Assembly: GCF_006088715.1 (NCBI RefSeq)
Contig: NZ_CP030771.1
Location: 806,001-870,000 of the forward strand
Length of the DNA: 64,000 nucleotides
Source of the DNA: Streptomyces sp. YIM 121038
GTDB taxonomy: Bacteria; Actinomycetota; Actinomycetes; Streptomycetales; Streptomycetaceae
Direction of reading: 5' to 3'
Shown here: positions 46,570-55,711 of the stretch, piece by piece
How the letters are laid out: each line of letters starts with the position of its first letter
Position numbering within the stretch: position 1 is the first letter of the stretch
Notes under the pieces: model-generated
Databases searched by the model: none
What the model saw: only the letters and a program-made list of their open reading frames with translations
Told to the model about the DNA's origin: nothing
Translations under genes and position numbers: made by a program

Positions 46570-48870
46570 ATGGGATTCGGCTTCACGCAGCGACGCGGCG
46601 GGCAACTGCCCGTGGAGCGGACGGGTTTCGTCGGGCGGTCCGACGACCTCGCCCGGGTCCAGGAGGCGTTCGCGCGGGCTCCGCTGGTCACCCTGGTGGG
46701 TCCCGGCGGCGTCGGCAAGAGCCGCACGGCGCTGCGCGTGGCCGCCGCGGTCACGGAGGACTTCCCCGACGGAGTGTGGCTCGCGGAGCTGTCCGGCCTG
46801 CGCGACCCCGAGCTCGTGCCCGCGACCCTGGCCGCCGTGCTCGACCTGCCCGAACAGCCGGGGATGGAGCCGCTGGACGCGGTGGTGGCGCATCTGCGGG
46901 CGCGCCGTCTGCTGCTCGTCCTCGACACCTGCGAGCACCTCGTGGACGCGTGCGCGCTGCTCTGTGACGTCCTGCTGCGGGAGGCCGCGGGCGTGGCGGT
47001 CCTCGCCACCAGCAGGCAGCCGCTGGACGTGCCCGGCGAGCGGTGTCTGCCGCTCGCGCCGCTCCCGGCCGACGACGCCCTGGAGCTGTTCGCGCAGCGC
47101 GCGGCCGCCGTCGTACCGGACTTCACCGTCCACGACAGCAACCGGGCGCAGGTGGGGGCGCTCGTGGAGCGCCTCGACGGCATTCCCCTCGCCCTCGAAC
47201 TGGCCGCCGTACGACTGCGGGCCGTGCCGCTCGCCCAGCTCGTCGCGCGCCTCGACCAGCGCTTCGGGGTGCTCACCGGCGGGCGCCGCACGGAGCTGGC
47301 CCGGCACCAGACGCTGCGTACGGCGATCGACTGGTCGTACGAGCTGTGCGCGCCCGCGGAGCGGCTGCTGTGGGCGCGCCTCTCGGTGTTCGCCGGCCCC
47401 TTCGAGCTGGCGACGGCGGAGCGGGTGTGCGCGGGCGGCGGCCTGGGGGCCCGGGACGTCCTGGAGGCGCTCGTCGGGCTCGTCGACAAGTCGGTGGTGC
47501 AGCACCTGGGCGGAAGCACGGGCCGCTACCGCCTCCTCGACACGATCCGCGCGTACGGCGGGGAACGGCTCGACGACCCCGACGGCAAGGGGCACGCGGA
47601 CGACGCGGTGAGCGTGCGGGAGCGGCACTTCGCGCACTACCAGGAGCTGGGGCAGCGGCTGTGGGACGAACTCCTGACCCCGGCGCAGGCCGCGCTGTAC
47701 CGGGAGGCGCGGGAGGCGGTCGCCGATCTGCGGGCGGCCCTGGGGCACGCGTTCGCCACCCCGGAGCGCGCCCCGCAAGGGCTGTGGCTCGCGGCGCAGT
47801 TGGCGCCGTTCTGGCGTGCGGTGGGGACGCTCTCGGAGGGGCGGTACTGGATCGACAAGGGGCTCGACCTGGTGCCCGAGGAGCGTGCGGAGCGGGCCTG
47901 GGGCCTGTTCCTCTCCGGGGTGCTCGCCGTGTGGAGCGGCGACCTCATGGCGGCGCCGGGCCTGTTCGAGGAGGCGCGTGAGGTGGCGGTGCGCTGCGGC
48001 GAGCCGCGCGTGGTGCTGTTCACCGAGCCGTATCTGGGGGCCATGCGCGCGCTGTGCGGCGAGGTCGACGAGGGCCTGGCCGAGCTGGAGCGGGGGCGGC
48101 GGCGGATCGTGGAGGCCGGGGACCTGCTCGGCATCGGCGTGGTCCACTACGAGGGCGCCCTCCTGCGGGCCGTCCTCGGCGACGTCGACGGCGCCCTGGA
48201 GCTGTGCGCGACCGGGCTCGCCCACCTCGAGGACACCGGGGACCGGCAGCTCTACGCCTCGACGCTGATGGTGCAGGGCGTCGTCCTGTGGCTCGCCGGG
48301 CGGCACGACGAGAGCGCCCCACCGCTGCGCCGGGCCCTCGACGCCGTGAGCGAGGTCGGGGACGTGCTGGTCGCCGCGCTGTGCTGTCTGGGGCTCGCCG
48401 GGCACTCCGCCCAGCAGGAACGGTACGCCCGCGCCGCCTGGCTGCTGGGGTACGCGGAGAGCGCGCGGCGGCTGACCGGGGATCCGGTGGCCATGCTGCC
48501 CTCGCTCCTGGACGAGCAGGAGGCGGTGCAGCGGGCCGTGCGCGGCGCCCTGGGCGAGGCGGTGTTCGCGCGCTGGCACGGGCTCGGGGCGCGGCTCACG
48601 GGCACGGAGGTCCTCGCGGCGGTGCGGGCCGACCTCGACGTGCCCGCGTCGGCGCGGTCCCTGCCCGGTGCCCGCCGGGGCCACGCGGCCGACGCCCTCA
48701 CCCCCCGCGAGCGCGAGGTCGCCGCGCTCGTCGCGCGGGGCCTGTCCAACCGGGAGATCGCCGAACGCCTGGTCATCTCCAAGCGCACCGCCGACACCCA
48801 CGTCGAGCGCATCCTCGCCAAGCTGGACCTCACCTCGCGCGCCGACGTCCGGGCGGCGCTGGAGGACTGA
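46570..48870 (+). CDS. NB-ARC/TPR regulator with C-terminal LuxR HTH
   Basis: A 766-residue STAND-type regulator. An N-terminal NB-ARC ATPase has FVGRSDDLARV, Walker A GPGGVGKSRT near residue 45, LLLVLDTCEHL (Walker B) and LATSRQPLDV. A TPR-like helical sensor spans roughly 330-680. The C-terminal GerE/LuxR helix-turn-helix (LTPREREVAALVARGLSNREIAERLVISKRTADTHVERILAKL) spans about 705-755. It is an activator with ATP-dependent switching. The start is uncertain: the frame is open from 46471, but ATG 46570 has GGAAGG upstream and leaves the conserved LPVERTGFVGR intact. A strong hairpin follows the stop codon. Its target is not evident. Confidence 0.93.
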   Translation: MGFGFTQRRGGQLPVERTGFVGRSDDLARVQEAFARAPLVTLVGPGGVGKSRTALRVAAAVTEDFPDGVWLAELSGLRDPELVPATLAAVLDLPEQPGMEPLDAVVAHLRARRLLLVLDTCEHLVDACALLCDVLLREAAGVAVLATSRQPLDVPGERCLPLAPLPADDALELFAQRAAAVVPDFTVHDSNRAQVGALVERLDGIPLALELAAVRLRAVPLAQLVARLDQRFGVLTGGRRTELARHQTLRTAIDWSYELCAPAERLLWARLSVFAGPFELATAERVCAGGGLGARDVLEALVGLVDKSVVQHLGGSTGRYRLLDTIRAYGGERLDDPDGKGHADDAVSVRERHFAHYQELGQRLWDELLTPAQAALYREAREAVADLRAALGHAFATPERAPQGLWLAAQLAPFWRAVGTLSEGRYWIDKGLDLVPEERAERAWGLFLSGVLAVWSGDLMAAPGLFEEAREVAVRCGEPRVVLFTEPYLGAMRALCGEVDEGLAELERGRRRIVEAGDLLGIGVVHYEGALLRAVLGDVDGALELCATGLAHLEDTGDRQLYASTLMVQGVVLWLAGRHDESAPPLRRALDAVSEVGDVLVAALCCLGLAGHSAQQERYARAAWLLGYAESARRLTGDPVAMLPSLLDEQEAVQRAVRGALGEAVFARWHGLGARLTGTEVLAAVRADLDVPASARSLPGARRGHAADALTPREREVAALVARGLSNREIAERLVISKRTADTHVERILAKLDLTSRADVRAALED

Positions 48871-48884
48871 TCCACCGGCATACG

Positions 48885-48954
48885 TACGTACGCGGCCGCC
48901 CCCACGGCCGCCGCGGGGGCGGCGTGGCCCGCGCCCGCACGCGCCGCGTACGTA
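48885..48954 (+). terminator. Two-tier hairpin downstream of the LuxR-type regulator
   Basis: Outer arms TACGTACGCGGC (48885-48896) and GCCGCGTACGTA (48943-48954) are perfectly complementary over 12 bp. Inside, GCCGCCCCC (48895-48903) pairs with GGGGGCGGC (48915-48923). The structure begins 15 bp after the stop codon at 48870. There is no U-run, as is common for Streptomyces terminators. The two stems share two bases and may be alternative. Confidence 0.7.
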
Positions 48955-49325
48955 TACGGATCGTGGCAGGTCACGGATGCCGGGACGCCCCGGAGCCCGG
49001 GACAGTGGGCAGAGCCAGCCGGGACGCGGTGCCGGGCGCCGGCAGCGTCGTACGCACGCCTGCCAGGCACGGGCGCCCCGCACCGCCTCCCCCACCGGGC
49101 TCGCCGTCCCGGCCCGGCCGGACGCGGCCCGCCGGTGAGACACCCGGAAAACCGGTGGAGCGGCGCCGCCGTCCTGCCCTACCGTGCTGGCGAACCGAGT
49201 CGCCTGGGCAAGGACGTGCCGTTGTACACCGTGTGAGACCTCCCGAGAGCTGATCTGTCGCGCGTCGCGCCTGCGTGCCGCGCTCCTTTTTGCTGCGGAC
49301 TTCTCACTGGAACCGGTGTACTTCT
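48955..49325. other. Intergenic stretch with no recognised feature
   Basis: About 370 bp between the terminator hairpin and the DUF1062 gene. I see no coding frame with plausible codon bias, no operator palindrome and no clear promoter hexamers. The DUF1062 promoter presumably lies in the last 100 bp. Confidence 0.6.
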
Positions 49326-49874
49326 GTGCTCACTAGCTGGGTGGTCATGCCCACCTGCCTGCCGACCGTCCTCCGCCGCTGCGCCGCGTGCGCGTCCGGC
49401 CGCTTCCGGGCGAACGGCAAGTTCCGTGTCAACGCCCACCACAAGCTCCTCGACGCCTGGCTCCTCGTGCTCTGCACCGCCTGCGGGGACACGGCGAAAC
49501 TCACCGTCCTGGAGCGGACGAACGTGCGCTCCATCCACCCCGGACTCCTTGGCCGGATGCACGACAACGACCCTTCCCTGGCAGCCGAACTGCTCCAGGA
49601 CCCGGTCCTGCGGCGCCGCAACCGCGTCGCCCTCGACTGGGACGGGGCCTGGCGTCTGGACACCGGCGGATCGGATCACCTGGACCGCGAGGTACTGGAC
49701 GTCTCGGTCCGCTTCGCGGCCCGGATCCCCGTCCGTCCGGCACGCCTGATCGCCGAGGGCTGCGGCCTCTCGCGGGCCGAGGTCGAACGGCTCGTAGCGG
49801 AGGGGAAGCTCGTCTCGGCGGTCCGGCTGAGCGGCAAGCACTCCAGCGACTTCACCTTCACGCTGAAGCGCTGA
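49326..49874 (+). CDS. DUF1062 zinc-ribbon-like protein
   Basis: A 182-residue protein of the DUF1062 family, function unknown. Two CxxC pairs, CAAC (about 14-17) and CTAC (about 50-53), flank the conserved FRVNAHHKLLDAWLLVLC segment and probably bind zinc. LTVLERTNVRSI and a C-terminal VERLVAEGKLV helix, resembling an S4-like RNA-binding turn, follow. I chose GTG 49326 because family members begin with an LTxWxVxPTxLP segment; an upstream ATG at 49275 is less likely. Ribosome binding site weak. Single-gene unit. Confidence 0.85.
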   Translation: MLTSWVVMPTCLPTVLRRCAACASGRFRANGKFRVNAHHKLLDAWLLVLCTACGDTAKLTVLERTNVRSIHPGLLGRMHDNDPSLAAELLQDPVLRRRNRVALDWDGAWRLDTGGSDHLDREVLDVSVRFAARIPVRPARLIAEGCGLSRAEVERLVAEGKLVSAVRLSGKHSSDFTFTLKR

Positions 49875-49968
49875 GCCCTCCCCCGCGCCAGGGCCCGTCC
49901 GGCACGACCTGCGGACAGGCCCTGGTGGTCGCGGAGTTCCCGTGGCACGCGCCTCCGCCCCCTCCCGC

Positions 49969-50700
49969 TCAGAAGACGGTGCCTCCGGCGTCGACGTGGA
50001 GCGTGGTGCCGGTGATGTAGCTCGCCCGGGGCGAGGCGAGGAAGCAGATCGCCTCGGCGATCTCCTGGGACGCGGCCGTGCGCTGGAGCCCCAGCTCCTT
50101 GGCCACGCCCTCGTTGCCCTCCTCGCCCCATGCGGCGAGGACGCCTTCGGTGCGGGTCGGGCCCGGGGCGACGCTGTTGACCCGTACGCCGCCCTCGGCG
50201 AACTCCGCCGCCCAGGTGCGGGTCAGCGAGTCCAGCGCGGCCTTGGAGGCGCTGTAGACCGAGGCGCCGGGGATCGCCTTGTGCGCGGCGAGCGAGGTGA
50301 CGTTGACGATGCTGCCCCCGCCCCTTTCGCGCATGTGCGGCACGAGCGCGGCGACCAGGAAGTAGGCACCGCGCACATGGGTGTCGAAGACCCGCTCGTA
50401 GTCCGCCACGCTCTGCTCGACGGTGAGCGAGGTGGGGAAGACGCCCGCGTTGTTGACGAGGATGTCCACCGGACCGCTCCGGCGCGCCAGTTCCGCCACC
50501 GAGTCCAGGTCGGCCACGTCGGCGGGGACGAACCGGACCGCCCCGTCCTCCTGCGCGGCGTGCGCCGCGTTCTTGCCGCGCCGGGCGTCGCGGCCGGTGA
50601 TGACCACGTCGGCACCCGCACGGGCCAGCGACCGGGCCGCCGCAAGGCCGATACCGGAAGTGCCTCCGGTGACCAGCGCGACCTTTCCCGTCAATTCCAT
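49969..50700 (-). CDS. Short-chain dehydrogenase/reductase
   Basis: 243-residue classical SDR. TGGTSGIG near residue 11 binds NAD(P). ITGRDARRG, with Arg after the second strand, favours NADP. NNAGVF, the catalytic Ser in VTSLAAH, YSASK near 152 and the end TTLHVDAGG complete the fold. It resembles 3-oxoacyl-ACP-reductase-like SDRs of oxidoreductase clusters. Substrate unknown. A second SDR lies upstream on the same strand across a 151-bp gap, so co-transcription is possible. Confidence 0.93.
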   Translation of the reverse strand: MELTGKVALVTGGTSGIGLAAARSLARAGADVVITGRDARRGKNAAHAAQEDGAVRFVPADVADLDSVAELARRSGPVDILVNNAGVFPTSLTVEQSVADYERVFDTHVRGAYFLVAALVPHMRERGGGSIVNVTSLAAHKAIPGASVYSASKAALDSLTRTWAAEFAEGGVRVNSVAPGPTRTEGVLAAWGEEGNEGVAKELGLQRTAASQEIAEAICFLASPRASYITGTTLHVDAGGTVF

Positions 50701-50851
50701 GACGTGTGTCCTCTCTGTATGCGTAAGGGGAGGGGCGATTCAAGTGCGATGGCCGTGGCGGAAATGCGACCACCTCCGCTATTCCGGTAGATCATTCCGG
50801 CCGGATCTCCAGCTCTGCTCTTCGGGTCGGCGTTTCGGAATTCCCGCCGTG

Positions 50852-51628
50852 TCAGCCCCTGGGGAATTCGCCGCCGTCCACGACGAGGCTGCTCCCGGTC
50901 AGCCAGCTCGCCCGGGCGGAGAGGAGGAACAGCACCGCGTCGGCGATGTCGTCGGGCTCGCCGTCGCGCCCCAGCGGCGGGGCGGTGAGGTCCTGGCCCG
51001 GCCCCTCCGACAAGTGCGCCCACTGCTCCCGGGTGCGCTCGCCGCCGGGGGTGGCGGTCCGGCCGGGCGACACCGTGTTGACGCGGACGCCGAACGGGGC
51101 CAACTCCTGGGCCAGGCCCCTGCTGTAGTTCTCCAGCGCCGCCTTCGCCGCCGTGTAGTGCAGGAACGGCGGCGCCACCGTGGGGACCGCGGCCGAGGAG
51201 ACGTGCACGATCGCCCCGGAGCGCCGCTCCCGCATCTCCGGCGCCAGCAGCGCGTCCAGGCGCACCGAGGCCAGGAAGTTCAGGTCGAGCGCGTCCTGCC
51301 ACTCTTCGTCGGGGATGGCGAGGGCGCCCCGGTGCGGCCCCGCCCCGCCCGCGTTGTGGACGAGCATGTCCACCCCGCCGAGGGCCTCCCGCGCGGCCGC
51401 GGCGAGCGCTTCGGCACCGGCCCGTGTGCGCACGTCGGCCTCCACGAACACGGCTCCCTCGGGCACCGTGTCCGCCGCCGACCTGGCCGTCGTGAGCACC
51501 TGGGCGCCCGCGTCAAGGAGCTGCCGCACCACGGCCGCCCCGATGCCACGGGACCCGCCCGTCACCAGGGCACGCTTCCCTACGAGTTCCCACGTTCCCG
51601 GTCCCGCCGTGTTCTCCATAGTGGTCAT
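50852..51628 (-). CDS. Short-chain dehydrogenase/reductase
   Basis: 258-residue SDR with TGGSRGIG near residue 23, NAGGAGPH, catalytic Ser in VSSAAVP, YTAAKAALENYSRGLA and SSLVVDGGEFP. The open frame extends further upstream, but ATG 51628 (or 51619) lies just before the family N-terminus. The residues after the second strand (TTARSAAD) suggest NADP preference. It differs clearly from the downstream SDR, so the pair is not a recent duplication. Substrate unknown. Confidence 0.92.
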   Translation of the reverse strand: MTTMENTAGPGTWELVGKRALVTGGSRGIGAAVVRQLLDAGAQVLTTARSAADTVPEGAVFVEADVRTRAGAEALAAAAREALGGVDMLVHNAGGAGPHRGALAIPDEEWQDALDLNFLASVRLDALLAPEMRERRSGAIVHVSSAAVPTVAPPFLHYTAAKAALENYSRGLAQELAPFGVRVNTVSPGRTATPGGERTREQWAHLSEGPGQDLTAPPLGRDGEPDDIADAVLFLLSARASWLTGSSLVVDGGEFPRG

Positions 51629-51798
51629 GGTCGACCGATCCTCTCCCCGCAATGTCGGCATGGAACGCTCGACGGAAGAAATAACGACGTACGCGGCGCG
51701 TGCCCCCGCGGAGAATGCGCGGTAGGGGGCGCCTCGTCGAGCGGTTTCACCGTACGTACGGAAAGGAGCGAGGAGCAAAGACGAAATGCCAACAGGCG

Positions 51799-52185
51799 CT
51801 ATAGGAAGGCCCTATGGCCTCCTCGACCGCCCCGGCGCCGCGCCCGGCGCAGCGTGGCGATGAGGGCGGCGGACGCCGTGACCATCAGGGCGGCGAAGAC
51901 GGGGTGCATGTCCTTGGACAGGCTCTCCGCGGCGTCGGGGCGCGTCAGCCAGACGACGAGCGGGACGAGGTAGGTGACGGCGAGCACGGTGGCGGCCCGG
52001 CGTGCCGCCGGTTCGCGGACGCGGCGGACCGCGCCGACCAGTGCGACCGCGACCGGGAGGCCCGAGACGAGCGCGAACTGACCGATCACCATGACGGGCA
52101 CCGCCCAGGCGGAGACGGTCACGGAGCGGGGGACTCGGCGGGTGGGGCGGGCCGGGGCGCGGCGTGCGGCGACTGTGGTGGTCAT
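51799..52185 (-). CDS. Small integral membrane protein, unknown function
   Basis: 128 residues. A basic N-terminus is followed by about three hydrophobic helices (AWAVPVMVIGQFALVSGLPV, ATVLAVTYLVPLVVWL and VFAALMVTASAALIATL) and an Arg-rich tail. No catalytic motif was recognised. It diverges from a TetR regulator across a 183-bp spacer whose central 60 bp are unusually AT-rich (GTTAGATGTTGTAAC near 52273), where promoter and operator probably lie. It is likely the TetR target. Confidence 0.75.
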   Translation of the reverse strand: MTTTVAARRAPARPTRRVPRSVTVSAWAVPVMVIGQFALVSGLPVAVALVGAVRRVREPAARRAATVLAVTYLVPLVVWLTRPDAAESLSKDMHPVFAALMVTASAALIATLRRARRRGGRGGHRAFL

Positions 52186-52368
52186 GGGGTTCCCCTCGTC
52201 TGCTGGAGCACGGCGGCGCGCGGCCGCACCGCGCGCCCCACACTGAGATAGATGTCAGCGTGTTCGTTAGATGTTGTAACTCAGAGGGGAGTGAGGGGTC
52301 AACAGGCTGCGTGATAGCTTCTAACTAAATCGCGAAGATATAGCCGTAGGGCGCGGAGGGTGCAGGCC

Positions 52369-53034
52369 ATGGCGAAGGCAGAGCCGGAAGCAGGGACGAA
52401 GACTCCCAGGGAGCGCTACCGCGCCCAGGTGCGCGCGGAGGTCAAGGAGCACGCCTGGGAGCAGATCGCCACGGCGGGGGCCACCGCGCTCTCCCTCAAC
52501 GCGATCGCCAAGCAGATGGGCATGAGCGGACCCGCGCTGTACCGCTACTTCGCCAGCCGCGACGAGCTCATCACGGAGCTGGTCCGGGACGCGTACCGCA
52601 GCCTCGCCGACACCGTCCGCGCGGCCGCCGCCGACGGTGCCGACCTCGCCGGACTCGCCCACGCCCTGCGCGGGTGGGCCCTGGCGGATCCCCAGCGGTA
52701 CTTCCTCGTCTACGGCACGCCCGTGCCCGGCTACCACGCGCCGGAGGACATCACCGGCATCGCCTCCGAGATCATGGCGACCCTGCTCGACGCCGGCGCG
52801 GCCCTCGCCCCGGACGGCTCCGCGACGCCGTTCCGCGCGCACCTGGAGGACCACCGGGCCTGGGCCGGGGACCACCCCGCCCCGCCCGCGGTCCTGCACC
52901 GCGCCCTGTCCTTCTGGTCCCGGCTGCACGGCGTCCTGTCGCTCGAACTCGCCGGGCACTTCACCGGCATGGGCTTCGACCCGGCCCTGTTCTTCGCGGC
53001 CGAGCTGGACAGCCTGCTGCCGAAGGGGACGTGA
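52369..53034 (+). CDS. TetR-family transcriptional regulator
   Basis: 221 residues. The N-terminal TetR helix-turn-helix is clear: EHAWEQIATAGATALSLNAIAKQMGMSGPALYRYFASRDELI (residues 27-68). The C-terminal ligand domain with LRGWALADPQRYFLVYGTPVPGY resembles the WHG-type (TetR_C_33) group. ATG 52369 has GGAGG nine bases upstream; GTG 52360 is the alternative. It diverges from the small membrane protein gene, its probable target. Confidence 0.93.
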   Translation: MAKAEPEAGTKTPRERYRAQVRAEVKEHAWEQIATAGATALSLNAIAKQMGMSGPALYRYFASRDELITELVRDAYRSLADTVRAAAADGADLAGLAHALRGWALADPQRYFLVYGTPVPGYHAPEDITGIASEIMATLLDAGAALAPDGSATPFRAHLEDHRAWAGDHPAPPAVLHRALSFWSRLHGVLSLELAGHFTGMGFDPALFFAAELDSLLPKGT

Positions 53035-53040
53035 CCCGCC

Positions 53041-53925
53041 TCAGGCCGTGCGCGCCGCGTCCGCGAGGACCTCGGCGACGACGTGGCGCGCCACCGTCGC
53101 CATCCGCCGGTTCCTGTCCCGGTAGTAGCTCAGCTCCATCAGGGCGATCGACAGGGCCCAGCCGCGGCCCCGCGCCCAGGCGGCGTCGTCCGGCGGCAGC
53201 GCGGCCCGGAAGGCGTCGCGCACCTCGGCGGGCAGGACGTACCACGCCACGATGAGGTCGACGGCGGGATCGCCGAGGCCCAGGCACTCGAAGTCGATGA
53301 CGGCGCTCAGCCGCCCCCGGTGGAGCAGCAGGTTCCCCGGTTGCAGGTCCGCGTGGATCCACACCGGCGGGCCTGACCGCTCGGGGGCGCGCAGGGCCGT
53401 CTCCCACGCGGCGGCCGCCGCGGCCGTGTCGATGACCCCGTGCAGGTCCGCGAGGGCGTCGCGGGTCTCCGCGTCCCGGTCCTTCAGGGACCCGCCGCGG
53501 TACGAGGGCGGCCCGCCCGCGGGGTCGACGCCCCGCAGCGCCAGGACGAACTCCGCCAGGGCGGTGGCGAGCGCGCCCGGTTCGGCGATCCGGCCGACGA
53601 CCGGGTTCTCGCCCTCGATCCAGCGGTAGACGGCCCAGCGCCAGGGGTACCCCTCGGCCGGTATCCCCTCCCCCAGCCGCACGGGCACCGGCACGGGGAG
53701 CGACGGCGCGAGCCTCGGCAGCCACACGTCCTCCTTGGCGACCTCGTCGGCGGACCCCGACTCGCGCGGCAGCCGCACCACCAGGTCCTCGCCGAGCCGG
53801 TACATGACGTTCGACGTACCGGCCGAGTCCACCGCCTCGACGGCGAGGCCCACCCACTGCGGGAAGTGCGCGGCGATCAGCCGTCGTACGAGAGACGCGT
53901 CGACGCGCGGGGTGCCAGAGCTCAT
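53041..53925 (-). CDS. APH-family phosphotransferase
   Basis: 294-residue kinase of the aminoglycoside phosphotransferase fold. Motifs include SNVMYRLGEDLVVRLPRE (ATP lysine replaced in context by Arg), VYRWIEGENP, IHADLQPGNLLLH (catalytic Asp and Asn, near 195) and VIDFECLGLGDPAVDL (Mg-binding Asp). HADLQPGN and DFECLGLGDPAVD match the group often annotated as hygromycin or macrolide phosphotransferase-like. A resistance function cannot be assumed; homoserine-kinase-like or sugar kinase roles are equally possible. It converges on the TetR gene with 6 bp between stops. Confidence 0.88.
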   Translation of the reverse strand: MSSGTPRVDASLVRRLIAAHFPQWVGLAVEAVDSAGTSNVMYRLGEDLVVRLPRESGSADEVAKEDVWLPRLAPSLPVPVPVRLGEGIPAEGYPWRWAVYRWIEGENPVVGRIAEPGALATALAEFVLALRGVDPAGGPPSYRGGSLKDRDAETRDALADLHGVIDTAAAAAAWETALRAPERSGPPVWIHADLQPGNLLLHRGRLSAVIDFECLGLGDPAVDLIVAWYVLPAEVRDAFRAALPPDDAAWARGRGWALSIALMELSYYRDRNRRMATVARHVVAEVLADAARTA

Positions 53926-54039
53926 GGATGCCCTTCCGAGGCGGGTTCCTCAACGTGCGCGGGGGCGTGCGGACGCGCAGGACATCCGAACGCTCCGGGG
54001 CCGGGCGCGTCAACCGAAATTCGCCGGGGGCGCGCGGTG

Positions 54040-55185
54040 TCAGCCGCGCAGCCGCGAGTTGAGCCGGGCCGCCTGGCGCGTGAGGTGGTCGCGTTCGGGC
54101 AGGGTGGGGGCCGAGCGGGCGGCTTCGGCGTAGAGCCGTGCGGCGGTCACCGGGTCGCCGTCGCGCTCGTGCAGATACGCCGCGACGGCGGTGTGCCGGG
54201 GCAGGGCGGGGTCGAGCTCCGCCAGGGCGGCGAGGCCCGCCCGCGGGCCGTCGGCCTCGCCCACCGCGACGGCCCGGTTGAGGCGGACCACGGGACTGTC
54301 GGTGAGGCGCACCAGTTCGTCGTACCACTCGACGATCTGCACCCAGTCGGTCTCCTCGGCGGCCCGGGCGTCGGCGTGCAGCGCGGCGATGGCCGCCTGG
54401 GCCTGGAACTCGCCCAGGCGGTCGCGGGCGAGGGCCTCCTGGAGGATGGCGATGCCCTCGGCGATGAGCGAGGTGTCCCACCGGCCGCGGTCCTGCTCGG
54501 CGAGCGGTACGAGGCTGCCGTCGGGGCCGGTCCGCGCCGCGCGCCGGGCGTGGTGGAGCAGCATGAGCGCCAGCAGGCCCGCGACCTCCTCGTGGTGGGT
54601 CCTGGCCGCCAGTTGGCGCGTGAGCCGGATCGCCTCGGCGGCGAGGTCGACGTCGCCGGAGTAGCCCTCGTTGAAGACCAGGTAGAGCACGCGCAGCACC
54701 GTGGCGACGTCGCCGGGCCTGTCGAGACGGACGCCGGAGACGGTCCGTTTGGCCCTGCTGATGCGCTGGGCCATGGTCGCCTCGGGCACCAGGTACGCCC
54801 GGGCGATCTGCCGGGTGGTGAGGCCGCCGACCGCGCGCAGCGTGAGCGCGACGGCCGAGGCCGGGGTCAGGGACGGGTGCGCGCACAGGAAGTACAGCTG
54901 GAGCGTGTCGTCCACCCCCGCGCCCGGTCCGGGCGCGGGCTCGGCCTCGACGCGCTCCTCGCGCCGCCGCCGCGAGGTGTCGGCGCGCACGGCGTCGAGG
55001 AACTTGCGCCAGGCCACCGTGACCAGCCAGCCCTTGGGGTCCCGCGGCTCCCCGGCCGGCCACCCCCGCACGGCCTCGACCAGGGCCTCCTGCACGGCGT
55101 CCTCGGCCGCCGCGAAGTCGGCCCCGCGGCGGACGAGGACACCGATCACCTCGGGCACGAGGTCGCGCAGCAGCGACTCGTTCAC
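54040..55185 (-). CDS. ECF42-type sigma factor with TPR-like extension
   Basis: 381-residue extracytoplasmic-function sigma factor. Region 2 (DFAAAEDAVQEALVEAV...DPKGWLVTVAWRKFLDAVRAD) and region 4 (ALTLRAVGGLTTRQIARAYLVPEATMAQRISRAK) are followed by a long helical C-terminal domain (about 180-381) ending in TPR-like segments. That extension and the upstream DGPF gene define group ECF42, which has no anti-sigma factor. GTG 55185 overlaps the DGPF stop codon (GTGA). Literature on ECF42 in S. venezuelae links it to control of its own DGPF genes; the extension is proposed to regulate activity. Confidence 0.93.
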   Translation of the reverse strand: MNESLLRDLVPEVIGVLVRRGADFAAAEDAVQEALVEAVRGWPAGEPRDPKGWLVTVAWRKFLDAVRADTSRRRREERVEAEPAPGPGAGVDDTLQLYFLCAHPSLTPASAVALTLRAVGGLTTRQIARAYLVPEATMAQRISRAKRTVSGVRLDRPGDVATVLRVLYLVFNEGYSGDVDLAAEAIRLTRQLAARTHHEEVAGLLALMLLHHARRAARTGPDGSLVPLAEQDRGRWDTSLIAEGIAILQEALARDRLGEFQAQAAIAALHADARAAEETDWVQIVEWYDELVRLTDSPVVRLNRAVAVGEADGPRAGLAALAELDPALPRHTAVAAYLHERDGDPVTAARLYAEAARSAPTLPERDHLTRQAARLNSRLRG

Positions 55186-55589
55186 TCGGCGGTCGGGCAG
55201 TGCTCGCCGTAGACGGGGCGCAGCTCCAGCCACTCGTGGATCGGCTCGCCGCCCGCGCCCGGAGCGGCGGACAGCTCACCGGCCAGTTCGACCGCCCGGT
55301 CGTACGTTTCCACGTCGATCATCATCCACCCGGCGATCAGGTCCTTCGTCTCCGCGAACGGGCCGTCGGTGACCGGCGGGCGGCCCTCGCCGTCGTAGCG
55401 GACGAACGTGCCCTGCGGGGAGAGCGCCTGGCTGTCGACGAACTCACCGGTCTTCTCCAGGCGGGCGGCGAAGTCGTTCATGTACCGCACGTGGGCGGTG
55501 ACCTCGTCCGGCTCCCACTGGTCCATGGGCACGTCGTTGACCGACGCCGGGGCGCCCCGGTAGTGCTTGAGCAGCAGGTACTTCGCCAT
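55182..55589 (-). CDS. DGPF-domain (YCII-like) protein, partner of ECF42
   Basis: A 135-residue dimeric alpha-beta-barrel protein with the name-giving motif in VTDGPFAETKDLIAGW (about residue 70). Start ATG 55589 has AAGGAG six bases upstream. The adjacent sigma factor starts inside its stop codon. DGPF proteins are the conserved neighbours and usual targets of ECF42 sigma factors. Their enzymatic role is not established. Confidence 0.93.
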   Translation of the reverse strand: MAKYLLLKHYRGAPASVNDVPMDQWEPDEVTAHVRYMNDFAARLEKTGEFVDSQALSPQGTFVRYDGEGRPPVTDGPFAETKDLIAGWMMIDVETYDRAVELAGELSAAPGAGGEPIHEWLELRPVYGEHCPTAE

Positions 55590-55711
55590 CGTGAGCTCCT
55601 TGGTGAGGTACGGCCCATTGTGGCCGTGTTCCGCTCCTGGGACGGAGCCGCACACGGGTTCTCGACATCCCCCCGCGAAGTTCTTCCGACGGATTTCACA
55701 GCCTCCGCGGG

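Noticed and set aside
53041..53925. Named aminoglycoside-resistance gene
   Set aside because: The APH fold is clear, but no feature ties it to a specific antibiotic, so only the family is given.
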